Shown: positions 35,143 to 43,733 of the stretch, one piece after another
Position numbering within the stretch: the stretch's first letter is position 1
Layout: each line of letters opens with the position of its first letter
Assembly (NCBI GenBank): GCA_016712315.1
Contig: JADJRG010000017.1
Location: forward strand, 744,001 to 808,000
Direction of reading: 5' to 3'
Source of the DNA: Nannocystis sp.
GTDB taxonomy: Bacteria > Myxococcota_A > Polyangia > Nannocystales > Nannocystaceae
Length of the DNA: 64,000 bases
Translations under genes and position numbers: made by a program
The notes under the pieces: generated by a model
Databases searched by the model: none
Seen by the model: only the letters and a program-made list of their open reading frames with translations
Told to the model about the DNA's origin: nothing

Positions 35143-36633
35143 CTAACGGACGGCGGCGAGCAGGGCCAGCCCTCCGCCCTCCGTGGTGCTGCACGCGGCG
35201 GTGGCCGTCCAGGCGCCGAGGCCGGTGTTGACCTTATAAGACCCGTCGCCGTCGGCGACCCCGTTGGAGTAGCTGTAGAGGTAGAGGCGGGTGCAGCCGC
35301 AGTTGAGGTGGAAGTACTGGCTGCTGTGGTGGTCGACGCCCTCGACGGAGTCGCCGCAGCCGGTGGCTCCGTCGGCCATGGAGACGTTGAAGTCGCCGCC
35401 GCCGTTGTTTTGATAATTGGCATAACCTATGAACCCGGGGGCAGAGGCGCCGTCGTTGGCGGTGATGGTGACGGGCCAGTGGCGGTGCTGGTTGGCCATG
35501 GTGAGGCCGCCGTCGAAGAGGGCGTGGTCGACGCGGATCCAGGCGTTGCCGAGCTGCCGGCGGATGAGACCTTCGGTGGCGACCTCGGCGATCGCGGCCT
35601 TACGCGCGCGGGTGATGTTGAAGGGCTGATAGGCGAGGGCGTTGCCGGCGACCTCGGTGTTGCCGGTGAGCGGCTGCTGGTTGTCGCCGCCGTTGGTCGC
35701 CCAGAGGATGGTCCAGCCGCCGCCCGCGGTCTCCATGTCGCAGTAGGCGGCGAAGGGGGCGTCGAGGCCGGCGTCGATGGTGTAGGGGCCTGAGGCGGCG
35801 AGCGGCTTGGCGGTCTTGATCTGCTTGCAGGTGTCGAAGATCTGGCAGGTACCGGCGATGCAGGCGTCGCTGACGCAGTCGCTGTTCGCGGCGCACTTGA
35901 GCGCGAGCGCGCACTTGGGGCACTCGGGGCCGCCGCAGTCCTTGTCGGACTCGGCGCCGCTGTGCAGGCCGTCGCTGCAGGTGGGCAGCTCGCACTGGCT
36001 GGTGCAGCCGTCGAGGTCGCTCTGGTTGCCGTCGTCGCAGGGCTCGACGCCCTCGTGTACGTGGCCGTCGCCGCAGCTCGCGCTCTCGCAGGTGTCGATG
36101 CAGGCGTCGGTGTTGTCGGCGTTCTGGTCGTCGCAGTCCTCGAAGCCGTCGTGGACGAAGCCGTCGCCGCAGCTCGCGAGCTCGCAGGTGTCGAGGCAGG
36201 CGTCGTTGTTGTCGGTGTTGCCGTCGTCGCAGAGCTCGACGCCCTCGTGGACGAAGCCGTCGCCGCAGGCGGCGAGCTTGCAGGTGTCGAGGCAGGCGTC
36301 GCTGCTGTCTTGGTTGCCGTCATCGCACTCTTCGCCGGGATCGACGACGCCGTCGCCGCAGGTGGGCTGGGCGGCGGTGTCGCTCTCGGTCGATTCGGCG
36401 GCGCTGGTGCTCGAGGTGGTGGTGTCGGGATCGCCGGTGGTCGAGTCCGTCGCGCCGTCGGTGGTCGAGGCGTCGTCGGTGGTCGAGGCGCCGCTGGTGG
36501 TCGGCGCGGTGGTGGTGCCGGCCGTGTTGCCGAAGGTGGTGGTGGCGTCGTCCCCCCCGCAGGCGGCGAGCAGGGCCGCGGTGAGGATGAGGCTGCGCGC
36601 GCGTGAGGTGGTCATTCGTTCGATGATCTGCAT
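35143..36633 (-). CDS. DUF4215 lipoprotein with fibrinogen-like C-terminal domain
   Basis: 496 aa. Lipoprotein signal SLILTAALLAACGGDD; Ser/Thr linker; four tandem DUF4215 Cys-rich repeats (CGDGVVDPGEECDDGNQDSS, CGDGFVHEGVELCDDGN and two more); a bridging Cys region; then a fibrinogen-related domain (SGPYTIDAGLDAPFAAYCDM followed by ETAGGGWTIL) ending in a cysteine-linked tail. Fibrinogen-related domains bind acetylated sugars or proteins. The ATG at 36633 has GGGAG 12 nt upstream; ATG at 36615 is an alternative. Expected on the cell surface, likely in adhesion or prey contact. Confidence 0.87.
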   Translation of the reverse strand: MQIIERMTTSRARSLILTAALLAACGGDDATTTFGNTAGTTTAPTTSGASTTDDASTTDGATDSTTGDPDTTTSSTSAAESTESDTAAQPTCGDGVVDPGEECDDGNQDSSDACLDTCKLAACGDGFVHEGVELCDDGNTDNNDACLDTCELASCGDGFVHDGFEDCDDQNADNTDACIDTCESASCGDGHVHEGVEPCDDGNQSDLDGCTSQCELPTCSDGLHSGAESDKDCGGPECPKCALALKCAANSDCVSDACIAGTCQIFDTCKQIKTAKPLAASGPYTIDAGLDAPFAAYCDMETAGGGWTILWATNGGDNQQPLTGNTEVAGNALAYQPFNITRARKAAIAEVATEGLIRRQLGNAWIRVDHALFDGGLTMANQHRHWPVTITANDGASAPGFIGYANYQNNGGGDFNVSMADGATGCGDSVEGVDHHSSQYFHLNCGCTRLYLYSYSNGVADGDGSYKVNTGLGAWTATAACSTTEGGGLALLAAVR

Positions 36634-37012
36634 GTTGTAACGAGCTCCCTGCCGCTGATCCCAGGCCAGGCGGGGATTGTGGCACGCGGCGCGCTTGGCC
36701 GGGCTTCGCACGCGCGCGCGTGAGAGCGCGCGTGGGCCCCGCGCGGGCGCGGATCGCTTCAAGGCGGGTGAGATCGCCCTCGAGGTGGGGGCGGCCGCCG
36801 TGCTCGGGTTGCCGGCTGAACCAGTGCGCGCCTGGGTCGGTCGATCGGCTGATGAAGACGGCTCGGCCCGGGAGTTGAGGGCGTGCACGCTGACAGCCTG
36901 CGGAGGGGCGCCGCCGCCCTTGCCCCCGCCGATCGCGTCGGCCATCGAGGTCGTCGACGAGCGCGGCTACCTCGTCACGCGCGACGAATGGCTCTCGCAC
37001 CGAACGACGTGA
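36634..37012. other. Gap with a possible C-terminal relic
   Basis: No full gene. The plus strand at ~36930-37012 ends in SAIEVVDERGYLVTRDEWLS plus HRTT and a stop, which looks like a natural protein tail, but no family is recognised and its upstream part is missing. Confidence 0.3.
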
Positions 37013-37130
37013 AGGACGCCATCGTCGTTCGTCACCAGCAACAGCGCGCCGGGATACGCCGCGAGCGCGGCCTCGAGGCGCTCGATCGACGGCAGATCCA
37101 GGTGGTTGGTCGGACCAACACGACGAGGTT
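37013..37130 (-). pseudogene. ABC-F ATPase fragment
   Basis: GPTNHLDLPSIERLEAALAA, then YPGALLLVTNDDG matches the Walker B/D-loop region of ABC-F translation factors (DEPTNHLD...LLLVTHD). The DE of Walker B is lost at the break and the catalytic His reads Asn. About 40 codons only. Confidence 0.78.
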
Positions 37131-37144
37131 GCCGAGCAGGATCG

Positions 37145-37816
37145 TCATGGGCAGTCCTGGACGGCGAGGTCCATGGTCTCCAGGTGCTCCTTGGCGGGCA
37201 CCCAGGGCTCATCTTGAGGGAACTCGAGATCGAGGTTCAGGGAGATGATCTTGGGGCAGAACTCGTTGGGAGCGAGCTGCCAGGTGATCGTGCCAGAGCC
37301 GGCGATCGCGGCGACGCCGAGGTCGCCAGGCGTGCCCTCGAGGCAACCATCGAGGCCCACGGCGATGCCGGCGTTCTGCGGGCCCCACATCTCGGGGACG
37401 TCGATCGCAAGCGCAGGGTCGCCGTCGGTCGGGCGCGCGAGGTGCAAGGTGGTGCAGCGGTCGTTCTTGAGGTCGGACTTGTGGATCAGGATGTGATCGA
37501 GGCCGCCGGCGAAGAAAAAGGCGACGTACTCGTCGCCTGGGGGGCTGGTGTCGCTCTCGCCGGTGTCCGACGGGCCGATGGTGGTGGCGTCGGTGGTGGT
37601 GCTCTCGGTGGAGATGCCGGTGTCGTCGCTCGTTGAGGTGGAGGGGGTGGTGTCGCTCGAGAGCGGGCTGGTCGGGACGTCGCCGGTGTCGGTCGGGTCG
37701 GCGGTGGTCTCGGGGGCGGTGGTGGTGCTGGCGGTGGTGCCCGGATCGGTGGTGAGCTCGGATTGGCCGGGGCCGCAGGCGGTGAGGAGGAGGAAGATTA
37801 AGCAAAGGCGGGTCAT
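37145..37816 (-). CDS. Lipoprotein with Thr/Ser linker
   Basis: 223 aa from MTRLCLIFLLLTACGPGQ (lipobox LLTAC), start at 37816. A ~80-residue Thr/Ser/Asp linker is followed by a ~110-residue beta domain (YVAFFFAGGLDHILIHKSDL, DEPWVPAKEHLETMDLAVQD) with four cysteines. No family recognised; outer-membrane location expected. Confidence 0.8.
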   Translation of the reverse strand: MTRLCLIFLLLTACGPGQSELTTDPGTTASTTTAPETTADPTDTGDVPTSPLSSDTTPSTSTSDDTGISTESTTTDATTIGPSDTGESDTSPPGDEYVAFFFAGGLDHILIHKSDLKNDRCTTLHLARPTDGDPALAIDVPEMWGPQNAGIAVGLDGCLEGTPGDLGVAAIAGSGTITWQLAPNEFCPKIISLNLDLEFPQDEPWVPAKEHLETMDLAVQDCP

Positions 37817-37853
37817 GAGCCCGGGTGTACGCCGCGCGGGAGGGAATTGTCCA

Positions 37854-38097
37854 TCACGGGCAGACGCAGCGGATCTTGTCGCCACCGGGAGCCTGGCCGG
37901 TCTTGCCGCAGTCGAGGTCGTAGCGGGCGCTGGTACATTGTTGGCCGCCCTTCGGGTCGGGAGAGCAGGCGGAGTACATCTCGACGCAGCCGAAGGTGGG
38001 GTCGCCGATCGGGTGGATGTCGCGGTGGCCGGCGAGCGGGCGAGCGGGGCTGCAGGGGTGATCGAGGAATTCGCAGACCTTGCGGGTCTACAGGAGT
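37854..38097 (-). pseudogene. Cys-rich C-terminal relic
   Basis: Reads VCEFLDHPCSPARPLAGHRD, then GDPTFGCVEMYSACSPDPKG and ends DKIRCVCP with a stop. Nine cysteines in ~80 residues; clearly the tail of a secreted protein whose front is gone. It overlaps the 5' region of the acyltransferase-like gene. Confidence 0.65.
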
Positions 38098-38100
38098 TGG

Positions 38101-38736
38101 ATGAACCTCCCCGACCGCACGATGCAGAACGAACCGCAAAGTCAGCCCCGCCGGCTTCCTCGGCGGAAGCTCGTCATCCAACAGACACCGACCCAGGAGC
38201 TCGGAGAAGGCGACTGGGCGGAGCTGCTCCCCTTCTTCCGCGCGACCTACGAGATCGACACGGACGGGCTCAAGGCCAGCGTCCTGAACCGGACGCACCT
38301 CATTCGGGTCCGCGAGCGTGCGAGCGGGCGCCTGGTCGGGACCACGGCCTTCGGAGTGGCCCCGGTGACGATACCAAACGGGGAGTCGGCGCGCGTCTTC
38401 TACGCCGGCGACGTGCTGCTCCTCCCGAACCTGCGGGGCTCCGGGCTGGTGCAGGAGATGGCCGCCCGCGTCGTGCTCGCCGAACTGCTCAGGCACCCCT
38501 TCACCACCCATTACGGCTTCGGCGTCGCACTGACTCATTACGCGTACCTGGGGGTCGTACGCTCGTTCGCCGACGCGTGGCCGCGTCGTGGGCGAGAGAC
38601 GCCGCCGGAGATCCGCTTCGTCATGGATACCGTCGGACGAATGGCCTACTCCCAGACCTGGCGCTCAGCCGATGAATCGGTCGCGGTCGGACGACGCGGC
38701 CGCGGACGAGACCTCGTGATCTCGGAGGAGATGATG
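38101..38736 (+). pseudogene. GNAT/FeeM-like N-acyltransferase, 5' part, IS-interrupted
   Basis: 212 codons (ELLPFFRATYEIDTDGLKAS, VFYAGDVLLLPNLRGSGLVQ) resembling the GNAT fold of N-acyl amino acid synthase-like proteins. It stops at the IS left end after ...ISEEMM. Removing the IS and one copy of the 8-bp duplication joins it in frame to 40160-40300, giving a ~257-residue protein. Confidence 0.8.
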
Positions 38737-40151
38737 GGCTCTCCTAACACATTCATGGGTTAAAGAGGCATCACATGAGGCCAAGGAATGGAGAGACCGC
38801 CACAGCAGAGCAGCAGCATAGCGGCGAAGCTGGAGAGACGTTTGAAGCCGTAGGCGCGGGAGGTGACGACGCGGGCTTTGCGGTTGAAGCCTTCGGTGAT
38901 CGCGTTGGTGACGCCGACAGTGATGTAGGCGGTGATCCCGTCGAAGTGCGCAGCGATCGTCTCAGCGGCCTTGACAAGCGGGGGCAAGCCTTCGGCCTCG
39001 ACCCAGCGCAGCCAGCCTGTGAGGTCGCTGTGGATCGACTCTGGAGATGCGGTGTCGAAGATCGCCGCGAGGGACTCCTTCATAAGGTAGGCGCGGTAGA
39101 GCGGCTGGTTCTCCTTCTCGAGCTCTGTGAGCTTGTTGCGAGCGACGGCGTCGAGCTTCCAGGGCGAGCGCTGGAGCGCGAAGCGGGTCCCCTTGAGGGC
39201 GCGCTTCTCGGGCGGGTCGCGGAGTTCAGCGACCATACCGCGGCGGATCTCGTCGAGCGCGTCGTGTACCAAGCGCTGGACGTGGAAGCGATCGAAGACG
39301 ACGCGGACGTGGGGCGCCCGCTCGCGCAGCGCCTTCTTGAAGGCTCCCGACATGTCGATCGACGCGACCTTCAGCGCAGCCGTCCCAGCGGGCCCCAGGG
39401 CCTCAGAAGAAGCCGTCGAGCGCGGCGGCGTCCTTGCCCTCGGCGACCCAGACCACGCGGCGTGTGTCGAGGTCGACGACGACGGTGACGTAGCGGTGGT
39501 GCTTGCGGTAAGAGAGCTCATCGATGCCGATCCGACGGAGCCCGCGGAGGCGCTCGCTGGGGTCTCCTCCGTAGCGCTTGACCACCCGCTCGATCACGCG
39601 GCCGACCGTCAGCCAGGCGATCCGCAAGAGCCGCGCGACGGTCGTTTTATCTGTCTTTTGGGCCATCAAAGCGATCAAGTCCTCGAAGCCCTTCGTGAAG
39701 CCCGTGTCGTGCTCCGCCCAGGGAACCTGCTCGACCTTGACGCCGCACGACGAACACTCGACGCGGCGGATCGAGTAACGCAGCTCGCACTCGACCCCCC
39801 CGACGTCGAGGTGCCGCCACCGACGCACCCTCTGATCACGGATCGGCCCCGTGGCCCCGCAGGTCGAGCAGCGGCCCTTCGTCCAGCTCGGCGCGACGTC
39901 GATGACAAGCCTGTCCTCCTCGAACTCAGCACCGAGGACACGGACCTGCTCCATTCCCAAAAGGCGTCGTAGAAACGTGGTGATGCGCACGCCCAGATGC
40001 TCGATCCCGCGCGGCCCTTGTGCCAGTAAAAACTGGCCCCAAGAGATGTGCGCGAACGCAGCCACGACCTGTTTGCCAGACAACCGAGATTTCACGCGGC
40101 AGAACACATCCTTGGGGTCCATCCTGGATCCACGAACATGTTAGAAGAGCC
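38737..40151 (-). mobile_element. ISL3-family insertion sequence with 8-bp target duplication
   Basis: 1415 bp. Imperfect terminal inverted repeats: GGCTCTCCTAACACATTCAT at the left and, on the other strand at the right, GGCTCTTCTAACATGTTCGT. Both ends are flanked by the identical 8-mer AGATGATG (38729-38736 and 40152-40159), the duplication length usual for ISL3. The ends look intact, so insertion is recent. Confidence 0.93.
38760..40122 (-). pseudogene. ISL3 transposase in two overlapping frames
   Basis: The first frame (40122 to 39403) holds the zinc-ribbon N-terminus (CSTCGATGPIRDQRVRRWRH, CSSCGVKVEQVP) and the first DDE Asp in IGIDELSYRKHHRYVTVVVD. It meets a stop after AALDGFF, and the protein continues in the +1 frame with IDMSGAFKKAL, VVFDRFHVQRLV and TNAITEGFNRKARVVTSRAY to 38760. 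The overlap at ~39403-39425 (TTCTTCTGAGGCC) needs one base skipped. Either inactivating mutation, base-call error or +1 frameshifting. Confidence 0.85.
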
Positions 40152-40300
40152 AGATGATGCAGGATCCGGACGTGCGCTTCTTCGTCGAGAGGAACCCGGG
40201 CTACTCCCAGGGTGTGGCACTGCCCTTCCTGGTCAAGATCGACGCCAGGAACCTCGCAGCGCTGAGCTGGCGCTCGCTCCGCAAGCTCGTCCGCGGTTGA
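40152..40300 (+). pseudogene. Acyltransferase-like gene, 3' part beyond the IS
   Basis: After the duplicated AGATGATG the frame resumes as QDPDVRFFVERNPGYSQGVA and ends SWRSLRKLVRG with TGA at 40298-40300. It restores the C-terminus of the gene at 38101. The following 40301-40586 has no supported gene. Confidence 0.8.
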
Positions 40301-40586
40301 TCTGGGCTGCCCGGGCGGCGATTGCAGAAGACCTCCACACACTGGTACATGGAGGGGCGTCGCCCGTGCCATGACCCTCACCGACCGCCAGCCGTGACCA
40401 TCCGCGGCGCCTCTGCGCTACCACGTAGCCGCCCGCCCGACCAGCCCGAACCAGCTCCGCGGTCGCCCTGTCCTATCTGGTCGCAGATACCCAAGGCGGC
40501 CAACAGCTGACCTTCCCGAAATCTGCTTGCGTATATGGCGCATCCGGGTAAAATCCGGGTGCTTTCTTCATGACCGGACCCCTTCG

Positions 40587-41438
40587 ATGACGCTCGCCTA
40601 TGTGATGAACAGGCTAGACCGCCGCGCCAATGACCGGCCGAATGCCGCCTGGCTGGCGGAACTCCGGCAGCGCCCCGATGCGAAGCTGGTCCGTATCGCA
40701 GGCGATGCCACCCTTCTCGACGGTGGCCGCCTCGCGACATGGCCGGGGCCCTTGCCGGAGCTGACCGTCTTCCTGGGCCTCGATTCGGCGGGCGCGCCAT
40801 GGTTCGCCTGCAAGGCGGAGCGGGCGGAGGGGTTCCGGGACCTGAGGAGCCTGGCGCTCGAGGAGGCGCTGCCCCCGGAGGAGCTGGGTCTGCTCGCGCA
40901 GGCGCGCTCGCTGATCCAGTGGCACGAGCGGCGGAACTTCTGCTCGAACTGCGCCGCCCGGCTGGAGATCGCAGATGCTGGATACCGCCGCCATTGCCCG
41001 TCCTGCGGCATGGACCATTTTCCGCGCACCGACCCCGTCGCCATCATGGTGGTGCGGCACGAGGACAGCATCCTGCTCGGCCGGCAGAAGGCCTGGAAGC
41101 CGGGCATGTATTCCGCGCTCGCGGGCTTCGTCGAGCCGGGCGAGACGATCGAGGATGCGGCGCGCCGCGAGGTGTTCGAGGAGGCGGGCGTGCGCGTGGG
41201 CGAGGTCCGCTACGTGACGAGCCAGCCCTGGCCTTTTCTTTCGAACCTCATGATCGGCTTAATCGGCGAGGCCATCACCCGCGAGATCGTGCTCGACGAG
41301 AACGAACTCGAGGAGGCGCGCTGGTTCAGCGCGCGGGAGGCGCGCGCGATGATCGACCGCACGCACCCGGACGGGCTCTACGCGGCGAACCCCTATGCCA
41401 TCGCGCATGAACTGGTGCGGGTGGCGCTGGAGGGTTGA
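40587..41438 (+). CDS. nudC: NADH pyrophosphatase / NAD-cap hydrolase NudC
   Basis: 283 aa. Zinc ribbon CSNCAARLEIADAGYRRHC-PSC, Nudix box GFVEPGETIEDAARREVFEE-AG and the NudC-specific SQPWPFLSNLMIG are all intact, at normal family length. It hydrolyses NAD(H) and removes NAD caps from RNA 5' ends in the cytoplasm. The sequence reads like an alphaproteobacterial (sphingomonad-type) NudC, unlike the neighbouring myxobacterial DNA. Start ATG at 40587; ATG at 40608 is possible. Element F copy B begins 12 bp after its stop. Confidence 0.93.
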   Translation: MTLAYVMNRLDRRANDRPNAAWLAELRQRPDAKLVRIAGDATLLDGGRLATWPGPLPELTVFLGLDSAGAPWFACKAERAEGFRDLRSLALEEALPPEELGLLAQARSLIQWHERRNFCSNCAARLEIADAGYRRHCPSCGMDHFPRTDPVAIMVVRHEDSILLGRQKAWKPGMYSALAGFVEPGETIEDAARREVFEEAGVRVGEVRYVTSQPWPFLSNLMIGLIGEAITREIVLDENELEEARWFSAREARAMIDRTHPDGLYAANPYAIAHELVRVALEG

Positions 41439-41450
41439 GGGTCCGAGGCT

Positions 41451-41509
41451 CCAACTGGGATGGTAGAGCGGCCACGCGGCCGTGTCAGCGGGAGAGTTCG
41501 CGCGAGCCC
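41451..41509 (-). repeat. Element F, copy B (solo)
   Basis: CCAACTGGGATGGTAGAG, hairpin CGGCC-ACGC-GGCCG, then GTGTCAGCGGGAGAGTTCGC. Nearest to copy A, sharing also the flanking CCAACT. No recombinase follows: its place is taken by nudC. Confidence 0.82.
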
Positions 41510-41562
41510 GGCGCCGCGCGCTCCTGTTCATCGGCGTCGCGAGGCGCGGAGACGGTGGACTC

Positions 41563-41742
41563 TCAGGCCCCGGTCGGCGCTTCAAGGCGGTCGAGCTCGG
41601 CGGCGAGGGCCTCCGACTCCGCGATCAGCGCGCCATAACCGGCGATATCGCCGCGTCGCTGCGCGTCGCGCGCCTCCTCGAGTTTCTGGGCATGGGCTTT
41701 TTTTAGCGCCTTGGTGGGGTCTCGCTTGAAGAGTCCGAACAT
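41563..41742 (-). CDS. DUF6435 family small protein
   Basis: 59 aa: MFGLFKRDPTKALKKAHAQK, then a helix with QRRGDIAGYGALIAESEAL. It matches the short, charged helical DUF6435 family (MFGLFKKDP...EAQRNGDIRGYA). Function unknown. ATG at 41742 has AGGAG 8 nt upstream, which decides it over the ATG at 41760. Confidence 0.82.
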   Translation of the reverse strand: MFGLFKRDPTKALKKAHAQKLEEARDAQRRGDIAGYGALIAESEALAAELDRLEAPTGA

Positions 41743-42001
41743 CAGGTGTTCTCCTGCCACGGGTCGGGGGAGCGAGCAACCTGCCGTCTGCCGGGCCTCC
41801 CTTGACTGGTGCCGCCAAGCTGCGCGCGCGCGTTGTCCCGACCAACGACCGCTACATTATCGATATGAACTAGCCCACTCCTGAGGATGAGCCCAGTTAG
41901 CTCGCCAGTCGCGCCAAAACGCGCTCGACGTCGTAGATCAGCGTCCAGAAGCATGGGGCAGAGGGTAGCCGCGCCGTCGCCGCGCGTGATAGCCTCGCTG
42001 T

Positions 42002-42718
42002 GTGGACTCGTCCCAGATCATCATCACGTCGGTGGTTTCGTCGCTGCTCCTCGTGGGGACGGTCCTCTTCGCGACCGTCTATGCGCAGAAGCGCGCTCGT
42101 GACCGCAGGATCCTCACCTGGCGCGGGCTCGCCGCCCGCTTCGGCGGCAGCGTCGAGGTCGGGCCGGGCCTGCTGAAGCAGGAGCTCGATCGCCTGGTCG
42201 TGCCGATCGATGGCTTCACCGTCAGCCTCGACGTCTACGTGGTCCGACACGGGAAGAACAGCACGGTCTATCAACGCGCGGCGACGCTGACGCCGGTGAG
42301 CTGGAGCCGGTGCGCCGAGATCTACAAAGAGACCCCGCTCTTCTCCGCCATCGGCAAGGCCTTTGGCGGCCAAGACGTCCAGATCGGCGACGCGGACTTT
42401 GACAGCGCCTTTATCATTAAATGCAGTGACCAGGAATGGTTGCAGCGCGGGCTCAGCCGCAGCACCCGGGTCGCTCACGTCGCCGCCCCTGAGCACCGCC
42501 TCGCGATCACTGCGCACAGCCTGCCGGCCCTCAAGAACACGCGCCCAGCGGCGCCCGCCGATCTCGCTGAGGAGCTGCGACGCCGCGTGCCCGCGGCCGA
42601 CGGCGTACTGAGCCTCACCCGCGTCGGCGCCACCGCGGACGAGGCCAGGACCCTCACCCAGCTCCGCCTCGTCGCGGCCTACGCCCGCGACTTGCTGACC
42701 TCGCCTGAGAGCCGATGA
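42002..42718 (+). CDS. Uncharacterised one-helix membrane protein
   Basis: 238 aa from GTG at 42002. A single N-terminal transmembrane helix (IIITSVVSSLLLVGTVLFAT) is followed by a cytoplasmic alpha/beta domain (RGLAARFGGSVEVGPGLLKQ, VYVVRHGKNSTVYQRAATLT). The layout recalls membrane-anchored DUF3137-type proteins, but I cannot assign it firmly. Confidence 0.6.
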   Translation: MDSSQIIITSVVSSLLLVGTVLFATVYAQKRARDRRILTWRGLAARFGGSVEVGPGLLKQELDRLVVPIDGFTVSLDVYVVRHGKNSTVYQRAATLTPVSWSRCAEIYKETPLFSAIGKAFGGQDVQIGDADFDSAFIIKCSDQEWLQRGLSRSTRVAHVAAPEHRLAITAHSLPALKNTRPAAPADLAEELRRRVPAADGVLSLTRVGATADEARTLTQLRLVAAYARDLLTSPESR

Positions 42719-42761
42719 CCACGCGCCAACGTCCGGCGCCCCGTGGTAGACAGGGGGCGTC

Positions 42762-43601
42762 ATGACGATGGATGAGCGCAAGCAGACGACGAAGCAGAGC
42801 TGGAACCGGGCGACGCGCAACCACAACAGCCACAAGGGGGATCAAGCGGCGCTCCTCCGCGGCGGCGCCGACACGCTCTTTCCCGAAGAGCTGGAGCTGC
42901 TCGGGGAGCTGTCCGGGCGGCGCCTGGTGCACCTGCAGTGCAACGCGGGGCAGGACACGCTCTGCCTGGCGCGGCGCGGCGCCGTGGCCACGGGGGTCGA
43001 TCTGTCCGACGAGGCCATCGGCTTCGCCCGGGGGCTGTCGGCGCAGAGCGGCATCCCGGCGACCTTCGTGGAGGCAGAGATCATCGAGTGGACCGACGAG
43101 ACGGAGGAGCGCTTCGATCTGGCCTTCGCGAGCTACGGGGTGATCGGCTGGCACGAGGATCCGGCGGCGTGGATGCGGGGGGCGGCGCGGGTGCTGCGGC
43201 CCGGGGGGAGCCTGGTGTACGTGGAGTTTCACCCGCTCGTGTGGACCTACGGGGCGAAGCTCGATCTGGGGGGCGACGACTACTTCAAGCGCGGGCCCTT
43301 CGTCGAGCCCGTCGGCGACTACGTGGCGGAGTCGGGGACGGGGCTGACGGCGGCGCCCGGGGCGGCGCAAGAGAACGACATCCCCTCGTACAGCTACCAG
43401 CATACGCTGGCGGAGATCGTCCAGGCGGCGATCGACGCGGGGCTGCGCCTGGAGGTGCTGCGCGAGTACCCCTACAGCAACGGCTTTCGCCCCTCGGCGG
43501 CGCTGGTGGCGGGCGAGGGGCGGCGCTGGCAGTGGCCCGAGGGGCGGGCGCGGCTGCCGCTCATGTTCGGTCTGCGGGCGACGAAGGTCGTCGCGGCGTA
43601 G
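42762..43601 (+). CDS. Class I SAM-dependent methyltransferase
   Basis: 279 aa. Rossmann SAM motif VHLQCNAGQDTLCLARRGA with acidic ribose ligand in TGVDLSDEAIGFARGLS, then VEAEIIEWTDETEERFDLAF and post-motif VLRPGGSLVYVEFHPLVW. Typical of small-molecule methyltransferases of the UbiE/Tam type; substrate unknown. Start ATG at 42762 (42768 also possible). Confidence 0.87.
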   Translation: MTMDERKQTTKQSWNRATRNHNSHKGDQAALLRGGADTLFPEELELLGELSGRRLVHLQCNAGQDTLCLARRGAVATGVDLSDEAIGFARGLSAQSGIPATFVEAEIIEWTDETEERFDLAFASYGVIGWHEDPAAWMRGAARVLRPGGSLVYVEFHPLVWTYGAKLDLGGDDYFKRGPFVEPVGDYVAESGTGLTAAPGAAQENDIPSYSYQHTLAEIVQAAIDAGLRLEVLREYPYSNGFRPSAALVAGEGRRWQWPEGRARLPLMFGLRATKVVAA

Positions 43602-43733
43602 CAGGCCGAGGGGGCCTGCCTGCATCGGTCGCCGATCGCGCTGACGCTGACGCCACGAGGAATGTCGATCTTATGATGAGCGCCGCCGCGAGAGGGCTGG
43701 CGTGTCACCAGGTTCCATGGCAGGAACGCGGCC

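Noticed and set aside
35409..35426. Third copy of the AT-rich 16-mer (GGTTATGCCAATTATC) in the fibrinogen-like gene
   Set aside because: Only about 12 of 17 positions match and it encodes conserved GYANYQ in an intact frame, so chance is likely.
41451..41509. Integron attC site for element F
   Set aside because: There is no GTTRRRY core pair and no integron integrase; copies stand upstream of recombinase genes instead of after cassettes.
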